Source of the DNA: Chryseobacterium sp. Leaf201 | GTDB taxonomy: Bacteria; Bacteroidota; Bacteroidia; Flavobacteriales; Weeksellaceae | Length of the DNA: 42,575 nucleotides | Assembly: GCF_001421435.1 (NCBI RefSeq) | Contig: NZ_LMKA01000067.1 | Location: 1 to 42,575 of the forward strand | Reading direction: 5' to 3' | Part shown: positions 1 to 7,822 of the stretch, piece after piece | Position numbering within the stretch: position 1 is the stretch's first letter | Layout of the letters: each line of letters begins with the position of its first letter | Position numbers and translations under genes: made by a program | The notes under the pieces: generated by a model | What the model saw: only the letters and a program-made list of their open reading frames with translations | The model's database searches: none | Told to the model about the DNA's origin: nothing

Positions 1-104
1 ATCTTTGTCAAGTACTTGGTACATCATAGGCTTGCTTTATATTTTTATGTCTCGCAACACAAAAATAAGCAAGCCTTTTTTTATAGAAAAGTTTAAATGA
101 CCTC
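1..104 (+). repeat. Left terminal copy of a dispersed repeat (probable IS end)
   Basis: This segment is the reverse complement of 42472-42575 with a single mismatch (position 41 against 42535). Similarity stops abruptly at 104/105. The outermost bases can be read as the last codons of a gene entering from outside the window, ending in LCQVLGTS with a TAG at 27-29, followed at once by a terminator-like hairpin (28-82). A coding end, a terminator and then a sharp boundary beginning GAGGTC (read inward from the outer edge) is what the 3' end of an insertion sequence looks like. The IS identity is inference: no transposase domain is visible. The same sequence at both window ends suggests an assembly contig broken in repeat copies. 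Confidence 0.75.
28..82 (+). terminator. Hairpin with T-run inside the left terminal repeat
   Basis: A 10-bp perfect stem (AGGCTTGCTT at 28-37 with AAGCAAGCCT at 67-76) extends inward through further T/A pairing and is followed by seven T residues (76-82). It would terminate transcription entering from the left. The mirror copy lies at 42494-42548. Confidence 0.6.
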
Positions 105-124
105 TATAAAAACAAATTATTTTA

Positions 125-1150
125 ATGAATCCAAGATTAGAATTTTATAAAATAAAGCTAAGGGCAAGAAGCAAAGATTTTGTTACTTTCCGAGATTTTG
201 CTGTTGAGAGTTTAGGTGTAGGTAAGAGGGCAACTGATGTAACCGTTTTTAAAAAATTACATCAACATTTCATACAGTCTTTAAAAGAAGAATATTCAAA
301 GTCTGATACTCTTAAGAAAAGAATATATATTGAAGCCAAAAGAACGATCAACAAACACTTTGATAAGAGACCACATTTTGACAGTGGTCAATTTACAATA
401 TCTGGAGTTTTAAATGGTGGCAAATTTGGGACTGAAAGAGCTGTTTCAAATAATGATGATGATGAAGATAGCACAGCATTAGGAAGCAATAAAACAGTAG
501 CTTCATATTTCTTCGTATTTCTTTACCTGCCTCCAGACCATGATGAAGGTTTTTTTATAATTCATTCCAATAGCAAAGAAGATAACATCACCAATATATT
601 TAAACACTATATTGAAAATCTCTTTAAGCATAGTCCTTCATTTTATAAAGCAAAAACGTTAGAGTTCTGTCCCCAAGTTTTTCAGGATGAGTTTTTAAAA
701 GGTTCAACAATTAAAAGAGTTTCTTTTGAAACTAATATGATTGATAATGTTACTAGTAAATATGGAGTTTCATCAATCCTTAATGAATTTCATATAAAAA
801 TTGAGGCAATACCAAAAAATAAAGATGTGTCAGCTAGGAATATAGGTGATGTAATGAAGGTTTTTAAGGATAAAGTTTTTGGCTCATTAAGAAATACAAG
901 AAGATTAGAGGATTTTGAAACAAGACAGACTACCTTAGAGGGAACTTTTGGAGGTGCAACAAAAACCATGAATTGGGATATAAGTGACGACGATTTCGTT
1001 CCTGTTGTATACTTGAAAGATAGAGTTACAAAAACAAATCAAGATGGAACTCCTGACTTTGTGGAGCTAAAGCAATTTTGTGAAAATATTTTTAGAGATG
1101 AAATATTACCAGAAATAAGACCAGATTTAAATGTCACTAAAACTAACTAA
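125..1150 (+). CDS. Hypothetical 341-aa protein, first gene of an overlapping pair
   Basis: I do not recognise the family. The protein is soluble-looking, with no signal peptide or membrane segment. Residues 1-90 are basic and helical; an acidic run (NNDDDEDS) lies near residues 108-115; the centre (about 125-170) contains a hydrophobic beta-rich stretch (SYFFVFLYLPP) followed by FFIIHSN; the C-terminal half alternates helix and strand. The stop codon overlaps the start of the next gene by 20 bp (1131-1150), so the two are very probably translationally coupled and act together, one cytosolic and one membranous. The reading frame is AT-rich compared with the housekeeping genes to the right, and it starts only 20 bp from the terminal repeat, both consistent with transferred accessory DNA. 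A soluble/membrane pair in an island next to a tRNA recalls two-component defence modules, but no named domain supports that. Confidence 0.75.
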   Translation: MNPRLEFYKIKLRARSKDFVTFRDFAVESLGVGKRATDVTVFKKLHQHFIQSLKEEYSKSDTLKKRIYIEAKRTINKHFDKRPHFDSGQFTISGVLNGGKFGTERAVSNNDDDEDSTALGSNKTVASYFFVFLYLPPDHDEGFFIIHSNSKEDNITNIFKHYIENLFKHSPSFYKAKTLEFCPQVFQDEFLKGSTIKRVSFETNMIDNVTSKYGVSSILNEFHIKIEAIPKNKDVSARNIGDVMKVFKDKVFGSLRNTRRLEDFETRQTTLEGTFGGATKTMNWDISDDDFVPVVYLKDRVTKTNQDGTPDFVELKQFCENIFRDEILPEIRPDLNVTKTN

Positions 1151-1754
1151 ACATATTATAACCGTTATAAAGGAGGCTAACAAACTGAAAAATGTAGATG
1201 TCAACAACAGTACTGACAAATCATTTTTCACCAGATACTTAAGACCTTTTTTTCATATAGGTTTAACTTTATTAGCACTATATATTCTTGAAAAAGGATT
1301 TAGTGAAAAGTTTATTGAATTCATAACTTCTAGTTTATCTATTCTAGTAGGTTTATTTATTACAGCATTAATTTTCAGTTTTGATAAGTTCTATGAACAA
1401 TCAAAATCTGAAAATCCAACTTCAAGAGAAAAATTATGGGATAAACAAGATTTTAATTATTCAAAAATTTATGCTTATGTAACTGGGTATACAATTATCA
1501 TCAGCATTTTTATATTGATCTTAATAGTCCCAAACACTCTTGATCTTTATAATATGAATTTTAATCTCAATGAATTGGAGTTTAGCTTAAAAATCATAAA
1601 TAGAGAATCTACAAAATTATTCTTTAAAGCTTCTCTTCTATTTATCCAAAGGTTTTTGATAATATATTATTTGCTAGAGATAACCATTAATACTCTTTTT
1701 GTAGTAAGCAGTATGATAAATCATATGAGAGCTAAGATTGAAAGAAATAACTAA
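1131..1754 (+). CDS. Four-helix integral membrane protein, partner of the upstream gene
   Basis: The 207-aa product has four predicted membrane spans at roughly residues 38-56, 60-86, 113-136 and 165-195, separated by a charged cytosolic loop (about 87-112). It has no signal peptide and no enzymatic motif that I recognise. The start ATG lies inside the 3' end of the 341-aa gene, arguing for coupled translation. The size and topology resemble small multi-span subunits of bacterial defence pairs such as KwaA of Kiwa, but the gene order is reversed relative to kwaAB and I see no sequence match, so that comparison is only of architecture. AT-rich codon use matches its partner. Confidence 0.75.
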   Translation: MSLKLTKHIITVIKEANKLKNVDVNNSTDKSFFTRYLRPFFHIGLTLLALYILEKGFSEKFIEFITSSLSILVGLFITALIFSFDKFYEQSKSENPTSREKLWDKQDFNYSKIYAYVTGYTIIISIFILILIVPNTLDLYNMNFNLNELEFSLKIINRESTKLFFKASLLFIQRFLIIYYLLEITINTLFVVSSMINHMRAKIERNN

Positions 1755-1779
1755 CTACCCTACTTTTATTATAGGGTAG
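1755..1779. terminator. Hairpin between convergent genes
   Basis: An 8-bp perfect stem (1755-1762 with 1772-1779) with an AT-rich loop sits immediately after the TAA at 1752-1754 and between two convergent genes. No long T-run follows on either strand, so termination may be weak. Confidence 0.5.
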
Positions 1780-1798
1780 TATATGCCAATAATAATTC

Positions 1799-3289
1799 TT
1801 AGGCATTTAAAACATAAATATTTTCCTCACCATCTTTATATTCTAATATTAATTCTAATGACTTTTGATCATTAAGGCTATTCTTTAGGATGTAAATTTC
1901 ATCCTGATTTTTGATGATGATGGTTTTAGTTTCATCAAAACTTTTTAATATATCAGTCTTTACTACTTCAATATTTTCCCTTTTCCAATCAGAGTTATTT
2001 TGTAATTCAAGAATCTGATCTGTTATATTTTGTTTTACAGATTCTAATAGTGATAAGTTTTGTGAGCTTAGAGTCAAATGATCTTCTTTAAATCTTTCTA
2101 CTAAATATTTTGCCTTTTCAATTCTATTGCCATCTGGATTAATCTGTGCATAGTTCATTTTCAGTTCAAGAAATTTTGCCTGAGAACTTAGGTTTTCTGC
2201 TGTTGAACTAAGCACTAAGAAGTATTGTAGTTTAGAACCTAAAATTTCCTGTTTTATCTTTTCAACATTTCCATTACTGTTTCTAAATAATTCAAAGATA
2301 TTTTCACTTACAAACTGTGAAACTTTCTCATGTGGGACATAATCTGCTATTTTTGATACTTTTTTACCTAGCTTGACAATAGCATCTAAACTTCTTTCTC
2401 TAAACTTTTTCTTCACATCTAAAGAATCAGATCTATCATTTTCACTTTCCACTTCAGAATTTTTTTTTGACAAACTAATTAATGATTCAAGTGCTAAAAG
2501 TCTGTATTGATTAGAAAGAACGCTTAATCTGTCCTTGAAATTTTCTAGAAGTACAAAATCTTCAGTAGTGTAAAACTTTTGTTTATCTAATGAAATTAGC
2601 TTTTCATTAATAGTCATCAGTGTGGCTTCATTCTCTTTCTCTGTGTATTTCAGAAGTAGTTCTACTTTCTTTTTTACCAACTCAACTCTTTCTGCTAAAT
2701 TATTTATTGATGACTGCATAATCATCATAGATGTAGCCTGAAATAATAAAATTGGTGCAAAAGCTCCTAAACCAGCACTAATAAAGGGAGCATGACTAAC
2801 AATGCCTTTTGCTCCCATCACAGCTGTCCCAAGACCTCCTTTTATGGCCATTAAAGTGCTTGGATTAGCTGTAGCATAAAATAAATTTTGAGATATTCCC
2901 TGAAATGCAGAAATGTTGACAGCACTAGTTGCAAATAATGCAGCTCCATGAACTCTTTTTGCTTTATCAAGATCTATTTCATCTGCTCCTTTTAGAGAAA
3001 AGTTTAAGACAATATTACCTAATACATCTTTTATTGCTAAATCAGATGGTGAGAATTCATTTTTTACAGGAATTAGCTTATCAATTTTATTATTAAGACT
3101 TACTAATACTGTAGATATTTGGCTTGAATCTGATGCTTGTAATTTCTCATGTAAGTTTCTAGTGTTACTTGCAATTTCTAGAATTTCTTTATTTATAATT
3201 TTATTTAGCTCTGATATTTCATGCTGAATTTGTGTAACTTCATTTGAAAGCTTATCTAAACCTAATAAGCTAATTAGCCATTTTTTCAT
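1799..3289 (-). CDS. Hypothetical 496-aa coiled-coil protein with a central hydrophobic hairpin
   Basis: I do not recognise the family. The first ~20 residues are moderately hydrophobic, followed by a long amphipathic coiled-coil-like region (about 15-75). A Gly/Ala-rich hydrophobic segment at about residues 128-195 contains GGLGTAVMGAKG and GLGAFAPILLF and looks able to insert into a membrane as a hairpin. The rest (200-490) is charged and almost entirely helical. This layout, a long helical bundle around a hydrophobic hairpin, is seen in alpha-helical pore-forming or membrane-remodelling proteins, but it is only a topology argument. The gene converges on the two-gene module and shares its AT-rich composition, so it is part of the same island. 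Confidence 0.7.
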   Translation of the reverse strand: MKKWLISLLGLDKLSNEVTQIQHEISELNKIINKEILEIASNTRNLHEKLQASDSSQISTVLVSLNNKIDKLIPVKNEFSPSDLAIKDVLGNIVLNFSLKGADEIDLDKAKRVHGAALFATSAVNISAFQGISQNLFYATANPSTLMAIKGGLGTAVMGAKGIVSHAPFISAGLGAFAPILLFQATSMMIMQSSINNLAERVELVKKKVELLLKYTEKENEATLMTINEKLISLDKQKFYTTEDFVLLENFKDRLSVLSNQYRLLALESLISLSKKNSEVESENDRSDSLDVKKKFRERSLDAIVKLGKKVSKIADYVPHEKVSQFVSENIFELFRNSNGNVEKIKQEILGSKLQYFLVLSSTAENLSSQAKFLELKMNYAQINPDGNRIEKAKYLVERFKEDHLTLSSQNLSLLESVKQNITDQILELQNNSDWKRENIEVVKTDILKSFDETKTIIIKNQDEIYILKNSLNDQKSLELILEYKDGEENIYVLNA

Positions 3290-3315
3290 GTTTATTATTA
3301 ATTTTCATTAAAGAT

Positions 3316-3348
3316 AAAAAAATCTCTCTAGTAACAAACTAAAGAGAT
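3316..3348 (-). terminator. Intrinsic terminator downstream of the pseudogene remnant
   Basis: On the minus strand, a ~10-bp stem (3339-3348 with 3322-3331, one mismatch) is followed by a run of seven T residues (A-run at 3316-3322 on the plus strand). It lies downstream of the truncated gene at 3392-3613 and upstream of the 496-aa gene. Confidence 0.7.
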
Positions 3349-3391
3349 AAAATTAACTCAAAAACCAATGATAATTTTCATTGAGACTTTA

Positions 3392-3613
3392 TTAAATACC
3401 TACAGTAAAATCAAAAGCATTCAAATTTCTATCTAAAAATGTATCTATATAACTGCTCTTATTAGATTGTGTAAAGAGATTGTAGAGATCCCACAGACTT
3501 ATATTTCCATCACTACTTATACAAAAATTTTCATCCTCATAATAATCTTTTGTAATAGTATTTATATGACTATCAGTAAATTGGAATAATGAATTTTTAG
3601 TTAATGACGGACC
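3392..3613 (-). pseudogene. 3' remnant of a DUF3871/DUF932-like mobile-element gene
   Basis: A 73-codon open segment without a start codon, bounded upstream by an in-frame TAA and ending in a normal stop, encodes a C-terminus containing SLWDLYNLFTQSNKSSYID, then TFLDRNLNAFDF. I associate the pattern W-DLYNLFT-x-ANKSSYID-x-FLDR-x-xNAF with the C-terminal end of DUF3871-family proteins, which occur on Bacteroidetes conjugative and integrated elements and resemble the DUF932 plasmid/phage family. This is from memory and not a database match. The 5' part is missing, so it is a decayed fragment. It places old mobile-element DNA directly against the tRNA gene. Confidence 0.6.
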
Positions 3614-3661
3614 TTATTTTAGTGGTTGACTTATAAATACTATCTGTTATTATCTTATGAC

Positions 3662-3691
3662 AAAAAAGCACCTACATTTCTGTAAGTGCTT
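3662..3691 (-). terminator. Terminator of the tRNA gene
   Basis: On the minus strand, a stem-loop (3666-3691, interrupted stem AAGCACTTACA/TGTAGGTGCTT) is followed by six T residues, 10 bp beyond the tRNA 3' end. Confidence 0.8.
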
Positions 3692-3700
3692 GATTTCCAG

Positions 3701-3774
3701 TGGTCCCACCTGGGCTCGAACCAGGGACCACCTGATTATGAGTCAGGTGCTCTAACCAACTGAGCTATAGGACC
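3701..3774 (-). tRNA. tRNA with CAT anticodon (Met elongator or Ile2)
   Basis: The minus strand folds into a full cloverleaf: 7-bp acceptor GGTCCTA/TGGGACC with one G-T pair, D-arm GCTC/GAGC with AGTTGGTTA loop, anticodon arm CCTGA/TCAGG around CTCATAA, and T-arm CCTGG/CCAGG with TTCGAGC. The discriminator is A and CCA is not encoded. The CAT anticodon fits elongator tRNA-Met or, if its C is lysidinylated, tRNA-Ile2; sequence alone does not settle this. The accessory island lies at its 3' side, the usual position for elements that integrate into tRNA genes. Confidence 0.95.
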
Positions 3775-3835
3775 TCAAAATTGGTTGAATTTTGTGATTG
3801 CAAAAATAGTAAAATTTCCTGCACTACAAAACTTT

Positions 3836-4234
3836 TTATGGTTTTTCTTGACACAATTCTACCAGTACTCCATTGGTAGATTTCGGATGAAGGAAGACAA
3901 CCAGCTTATTATCAGCGCCTTCTTTCGGTTCTTCGGAGATAAACTGAAATCCTTCTTTTTTCAGCCGTTCCACCTCTGCAAGGATGTTTTCCACCCCGAA
4001 AGCCAGGTGATGGATGCCCTCCCCTTTCTTATCGATAAATTTAGCAATGGGGCTTTCTTCCTTGCTGGCTTCCAGCAGTTCGATTTTGGATTCCCCGGCA
4101 GCGTAAAATGAGGTAACGACCCCTTCCCGCTCCACAGATTCCTGTTTGTAGGATTCCTTTCCCAGAAGTTTCGCAAAAAGTGCATCGGAAACCCCGAGGG
4201 ATTTCACGGCAATGCCGATATGTTCTAATTTCAT
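3836..4234 (-). CDS. mce: Methylmalonyl-CoA epimerase
   Basis: The 132-aa protein is a single glyoxalase/VOC-fold domain. It epimerises (2S)- and (2R)-methylmalonyl-CoA, linking propionyl-CoA/odd-chain metabolism with the B12-dependent mutase and succinyl-CoA in the cytosol. The family signature is visible: N-terminal KLEHIGIAVKSL with the metal-binding His, KIELLEA, GIHHLAFGV with the second His, and a C-terminal VLVELCQ containing the metal-binding Glu. The ATG at 4234 is chosen because it gives the canonical MKLEHIGIAV start; the frame also allows a TTG two codons upstream. It is a stand-alone gene between the tRNA and a divergent rbfA. Confidence 0.95.
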   Translation of the reverse strand: MKLEHIGIAVKSLGVSDALFAKLLGKESYKQESVEREGVVTSFYAAGESKIELLEASKEESPIAKFIDKKGEGIHHLAFGVENILAEVERLKKEGFQFISEEPKEGADNKLVVFLHPKSTNGVLVELCQEKP

Positions 4235-4308
4235 AAGCAATTACATCAATTAAGTCGTAAATTTGATAAAGCTTCGGATTTTCAAAGTACCAATTCAAAC
4301 AAAAATAC

Positions 4309-4316
4309 TAAATTTG
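4309..4316 (+). promoter_or_regulatory. Candidate -7 box (TAAATTTG) of rbfA
   Basis: Matches the Bacteroidetes housekeeping -7 consensus TAnnTTTG, eight bases before the rbfA ATG at 4325. No convincing TTG at -33 was seen. The very short resulting leader is common in this phylum. Confidence 0.5.
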
Positions 4317-4324
4317 CAGGACTT

Positions 4325-4684
4325 ATGGAAAGCAACAGACAAAGAAAAGTAGCACAGATCATACAGGAAGACTTCGCAGAGCTGTTCCGCAAACAGGCTG
4401 CAGAAAGCAAACAGAGCGTTCTGGTATCCGTTTCGGATGTTAAGGTAACCCCGGATCTGGGGATTGCCAAAATCTATCTGAGCATCTTCCCGCAGGAATT
4501 CCGTTCTGCCGTGATGAAGGAGATTGAAGAAAACAAAGCCCAGTACAGGAATTTCCTCGGCCAGAAAATGGCAAAGCAGGTAAGGGTAATCCCCAACCTG
4601 AATTTTTACCTGGATACCGCTCTTGATGACGTTGAGAAACTGGAGCGCGAACTGAGAGGCGAAGGCGACAATCCTATTTTATAA
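4325..4684 (+). CDS. rbfA: Ribosome-binding factor A
   Basis: A 119-aa KH-like-fold protein that binds the 30S subunit near the 5' end of 16S rRNA and assists late maturation. Recognisable features are the N-terminal NRQRKVAQIIQEDFAELF helix, the VLVSVSDVKVTPDLGIAKIYLSIF strand pair typical of the family, and the C-terminal VRVIPNLNFYLDTALDDVEKLERE. The length is standard. It is followed after only 3 bp by a LolC/E-like permease gene, so the two are probably cotranscribed from the promoter at 4309. Confidence 0.95.
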   Translation: MESNRQRKVAQIIQEDFAELFRKQAAESKQSVLVSVSDVKVTPDLGIAKIYLSIFPQEFRSAVMKEIEENKAQYRNFLGQKMAKQVRVIPNLNFYLDTALDDVEKLERELRGEGDNPIL

Positions 4685-4687
4685 GAC

Positions 4688-5893
4688 TTGAAGAACATTG
4701 CATTTTATATTGCTTCCCGTTACCTTTTGTCAAAAAAAGGGAGCACTGCCGTTACGTTCATTACGTGGCTGGCTGTAGGTGCCATGACGGTAGCCGTTAC
4801 TGCAATGTTCGTTATCATTTCGGTTTTTTCAGGACTGGAAGACCTCAACAAAGACCTGATCTCCAACCTGCATGCCGACCTTACACTTAAAAGCACAGCC
4901 GGGAAAACGCTGAAGGATTTCAATAAGATCAGCGCTGCCCTCAAAAGCAACAAAGAAGTTACCCATTTTTCAAGGGTCATTGAAGAAAAAGTCTACATCA
5001 GCTACAACGGAAAAGGCGATATCGCTTATTTGAGAGGCGTTGATTCCGCTTATACGCAGGTGAACCCAATCAACAAAGATGTATTCTACGGATCGTACCC
5101 GAGCTTCAAATATTCCAATGAAGTCCTGATGGAGAATTCCCTGGACAACAGGCTGTCGGTTCCCGTGCCTTCCAGTACGGCCTATGCAACGATCTTTATG
5201 CCTAAAGCAGGTACAGGGATCATTAACAAAGAAGAAGACATTTACCATAAAAAAGACATCCTCGTTACCGGTGTTTTTCCGGGAAAGGACCAGCTGGATA
5301 ACTACATCATCTCTCCTATTGAGCTGACGGAAGAACTGTTGAACCTTCCTGAAAATTCTGCATACCAGATCGTAATCAAGCTCAGGAATCCTGAGAACAC
5401 GGCATCCGTGAAACAACAGCTCCTTTCTGCGCTGGGTAAAAATATTGAGATCAAAACCAAGGAAGAGGAAAATGCGGCCTTCTGGAAAATGATCAATACG
5501 GAAAAACTGTTCATCTACCTTATTTTTGCATTGGTGATTTTTATTACTACCTTTAACCTGGCAGGTGCCATCATCATCCTGCAGCTGGATAAAAAAGAGC
5601 AGGCAAAATCCCTGATTTCTTTAGGATTCCCGTTAAGCCATCTAAGGCAGATCTATTTCTACACCGGCATACTAATCGTAGTACTCGGGATTATTTCCGG
5701 ACTGATCTTAGGAACCGCGCTTTGCTATTTCCAACAGTATACGGAATTCTTTAAAGCCAATGAAACCCTGCCTTTCCCTGTGAAAATTGTCGGGAAAAAT
5801 TACTTTACAGTATCGCTTACAGCAGCCCTTTTCGGGTTCGGTATTTCCTGGGTATTCTCGAAAATCAGCAGGGAGTATATTACTAAAAGTTAA
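4688..5893 (+). CDS. LolC/LolE-like lipoprotein-releasing ABC transporter permease
   Basis: The 401-aa inner-membrane protein has the LolC/FtsX layout: one N-terminal membrane span (about 28-50, after IASRYLLSKKGS), a large periplasmic domain (about 51-268), and three C-terminal spans (about 272-298, 320-345, 370-392). N-terminal ASRYL followed by FITWLAVGAMTVAVTAMFVIISVFSGLE is typical of the LolC/E family, which extracts outer-membrane lipoproteins from the inner membrane with the ATPase LolD and carrier LolA. No lolD lies beside it, so partner assignment is inferred. The start is TTG, placed directly after rbfA; the alternative would be an internal start lacking the family N-terminus. Confidence 0.88.
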   Translation: MKNIAFYIASRYLLSKKGSTAVTFITWLAVGAMTVAVTAMFVIISVFSGLEDLNKDLISNLHADLTLKSTAGKTLKDFNKISAALKSNKEVTHFSRVIEEKVYISYNGKGDIAYLRGVDSAYTQVNPINKDVFYGSYPSFKYSNEVLMENSLDNRLSVPVPSSTAYATIFMPKAGTGIINKEEDIYHKKDILVTGVFPGKDQLDNYIISPIELTEELLNLPENSAYQIVIKLRNPENTASVKQQLLSALGKNIEIKTKEEENAAFWKMINTEKLFIYLIFALVIFITTFNLAGAIIILQLDKKEQAKSLISLGFPLSHLRQIYFYTGILIVVLGIISGLILGTALCYFQQYTEFFKANETLPFPVKIVGKNYFTVSLTAALFGFGISWVFSKISREYITKS

Positions 5894-5915
5894 CATAATA
5901 ACATTCATTTTTTCG

Positions 5916-5923
5916 TACCTTTG
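5916..5923 (+). promoter_or_regulatory. Candidate -7 box (TACCTTTG) of the nuclease gene
   Basis: A TAnnTTTG match 18 bp before the ATG at 5942. It overlaps a possible upstream TTG start (5921), which supports using the downstream ATG instead. Confidence 0.55.
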
Positions 5924-5941
5924 TGCCCCAAAATAAAAAAA

Positions 5942-7756
5942 ATGAAGCGGACTTTACTCTCTTTTTTAATGAGCATGGCCTTTATCAGTGCCTTTGCCCA
6001 GATCCCGACAGGTTATTATGACGGAACGTCAGGCCTAAGCGGTGCACCCCTGAAATCCAAACTGAAACAGATTATTTCCAACGGCCATCAGGACAACGGA
6101 TATGGCGGTTTATGGATCGCTTACCAGACTACGGACCGGGACAATATTTCAGGAATTTCAGGGTATGAAAATGACGGAACCATCCTGGATATGTATTCTG
6201 AAAACCCGAACGGAACAGATCCTTATAATTTCACTTATGGCAGTACTCAATGCGGCGGCTCAGGCTATGCTAATGAAGGAGACTGCTACAACAGGGAACA
6301 TGTGGTCCCGCAAAGTTTATTTAGCGAAGCTTTTCCGATGAAGTCTGACGTCCATTTTATACGGGCAACCGACGGAAAAGTAAACGGAATGAGATCTAAT
6401 TTCCCTTTCGGAAAAGTAGGCTCAGCTACCTTCACTTCCCAGAACGGGTCAAAGCTCGGAACTTCGGTTTCTCCTGGGTATTCCGGGACAGTTTTTGAGC
6501 CGATTGATGCTTTTAAGGGAGACATTGCCAGAATGATCTTTTATTTTGTAACAAGATACGAAACACAGCTTGCCGGCTTCACTTCCGGAAATATGCTCGG
6601 AGGCTCTGCATTTCCCGGGCTACAGATCTGGGAACTTAACCAGTTACTGGCCTGGAGTGCTGCAGACCCGGTTTCTGCGACTGAAATTGCCAGAAACAAT
6701 GCTTCTTATACGTTTCAGGGAAACAGAAACCCGTTCATCGATCATCCTGAATATGTAAGCCAGATCTGGGGAACGCCGGTTATTGATACCCAGGCTCCTA
6801 CAGCGGCTACAAACTTAGCGGCCAACAACCCTTCTTCAAACTCCATTTCGTTAAGCTGGACCGCTGCTACAGATAACATAGGCATCGCCGGATATGACAT
6901 TTATGTAAACGGAGTATTATACACGACTGCTTCAGGAACTACAGCTACTGTTTCAGGACTGGCTCCTTCTACAACCTACAGTTTCTACATTATTGCCAAA
7001 GATGCTTCCGGAAATGCCTCTCCTGCCAGTAATACAGTAACCGGAACCACGCTTGCCGGAGGGCAGCCGGGTGGCGGAAATACAAGCTGCGGAACGGAAG
7101 ATTTTACAAACATCCCAACATCACCGACTACGCCTTCATACGATACAAGAACATGGACGAATAACAACATTACATGGACCGCAACCGATGCAAGAATTGA
7201 CCAAACGATAAACGGCAAAGCAATTAATATCAGAAACGGAAACCTTACCAGCTCTGCTATTACAGGTGGAATTAAAAGCCTGACTGTTACGACAAGACTT
7301 CCGTTTTCTGACACAGCCGGAAATCTTATCCTGCAGATCAACGGAAATAACGCAGGAACCATTCCTTTCAGTGCTGCAAATACAACCACTACTATTGATA
7401 ATATCAACGTAGCCGGGAATGTTACCATTAAAATCATAAATTCAGAAACAGGAAAAAGGATTTCTATTGATGACTTAAGCTGGACATGCTACAGCATCCT
7501 TGGGACTTCTGAGACCACAAAAGACAAATCCGGTTTCACGATCTACCCTAACCCGGTAAAAAACAATGAACTGTATGTAAAAGGAGATAACCTGAACAGG
7601 ATTTCAAAAGCACAGATCTATGACCTTTCAGGAAAACTGATCCAGACAGTGGAAAACCCTTTCAAAAATTCCAATAAGATCCATCTTAAAGGTCTGGTAA
7701 AAGGAAATTATATCCTTACTGCTGACAGCTTCTCTGCAAAATTCATTGTAGAATAA
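5942..7756 (+). CDS. Secreted endonuclease I family protein with FN3 and type IX sorting domain
   Basis: The 604-aa protein begins with a Sec signal peptide (MKRTLLSFLMSMAFISAFAQ, cleavage near 20-21). Residues ~22-275 are an Endonuclease_1 (EndA/NucM) domain: NREHVVPQS (118-126) carries the catalytic His, followed by DVHFIRATDGKVNGMRSNFPFG. Then come a fibronectin type III domain (~285-375), a beta-sandwich-like region (~385-520) and a C-terminal type IX secretion domain beginning FTIYPNPV and ending IVE. Such proteins cross the outer membrane by T9SS and degrade extracellular DNA/RNA for nutrients or biofilm turnover. A start at the TTG at 5921 would bury the signal peptide behind MCPKIKK, so the ATG is chosen. 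Confidence 0.93.
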   Translation: MKRTLLSFLMSMAFISAFAQIPTGYYDGTSGLSGAPLKSKLKQIISNGHQDNGYGGLWIAYQTTDRDNISGISGYENDGTILDMYSENPNGTDPYNFTYGSTQCGGSGYANEGDCYNREHVVPQSLFSEAFPMKSDVHFIRATDGKVNGMRSNFPFGKVGSATFTSQNGSKLGTSVSPGYSGTVFEPIDAFKGDIARMIFYFVTRYETQLAGFTSGNMLGGSAFPGLQIWELNQLLAWSAADPVSATEIARNNASYTFQGNRNPFIDHPEYVSQIWGTPVIDTQAPTAATNLAANNPSSNSISLSWTAATDNIGIAGYDIYVNGVLYTTASGTTATVSGLAPSTTYSFYIIAKDASGNASPASNTVTGTTLAGGQPGGGNTSCGTEDFTNIPTSPTTPSYDTRTWTNNNITWTATDARIDQTINGKAINIRNGNLTSSAITGGIKSLTVTTRLPFSDTAGNLILQINGNNAGTIPFSAANTTTTIDNINVAGNVTIKIINSETGKRISIDDLSWTCYSILGTSETTKDKSGFTIYPNPVKNNELYVKGDNLNRISKAQIYDLSGKLIQTVENPFKNSNKIHLKGLVKGNYILTADSFSAKFIVE

Positions 7757-7782
7757 CAGACTGCTAAAAATATTTTCATCTT

Positions 7783-7810
7783 AAAGGCCGGTTTTTCCGG
7801 TCTTTTTTTT
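7783..7810 (+). terminator. Terminator of the nuclease gene
   Basis: Stem AAAGGCCGG / CCGGTCTTT (one G-T pair) with a T5 loop, followed by a T-run through 7810. Confidence 0.85.
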
Positions 7811-7817
7811 ATTTTTG
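7810..7817 (+). promoter_or_regulatory. Possible -7 box (TATTTTTG) of aroE
   Basis: Matches TAnnTTTG but abuts the upstream terminator T-run and lies only 5 bp before the aroE ATG, so it would give a leaderless or near-leaderless mRNA. It could be a chance match in a T-rich stretch. Confidence 0.3.
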
Positions 7818-7822
7818 AAGGT

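Noticed and set aside
125..1754. Resemblance of the gene pair to the Kiwa (KwaA/KwaB) defence system
   Set aside because: Only membrane-subunit size and span number are similar. Gene order is reversed and I see no DUF4868-like motif in the 341-aa protein.
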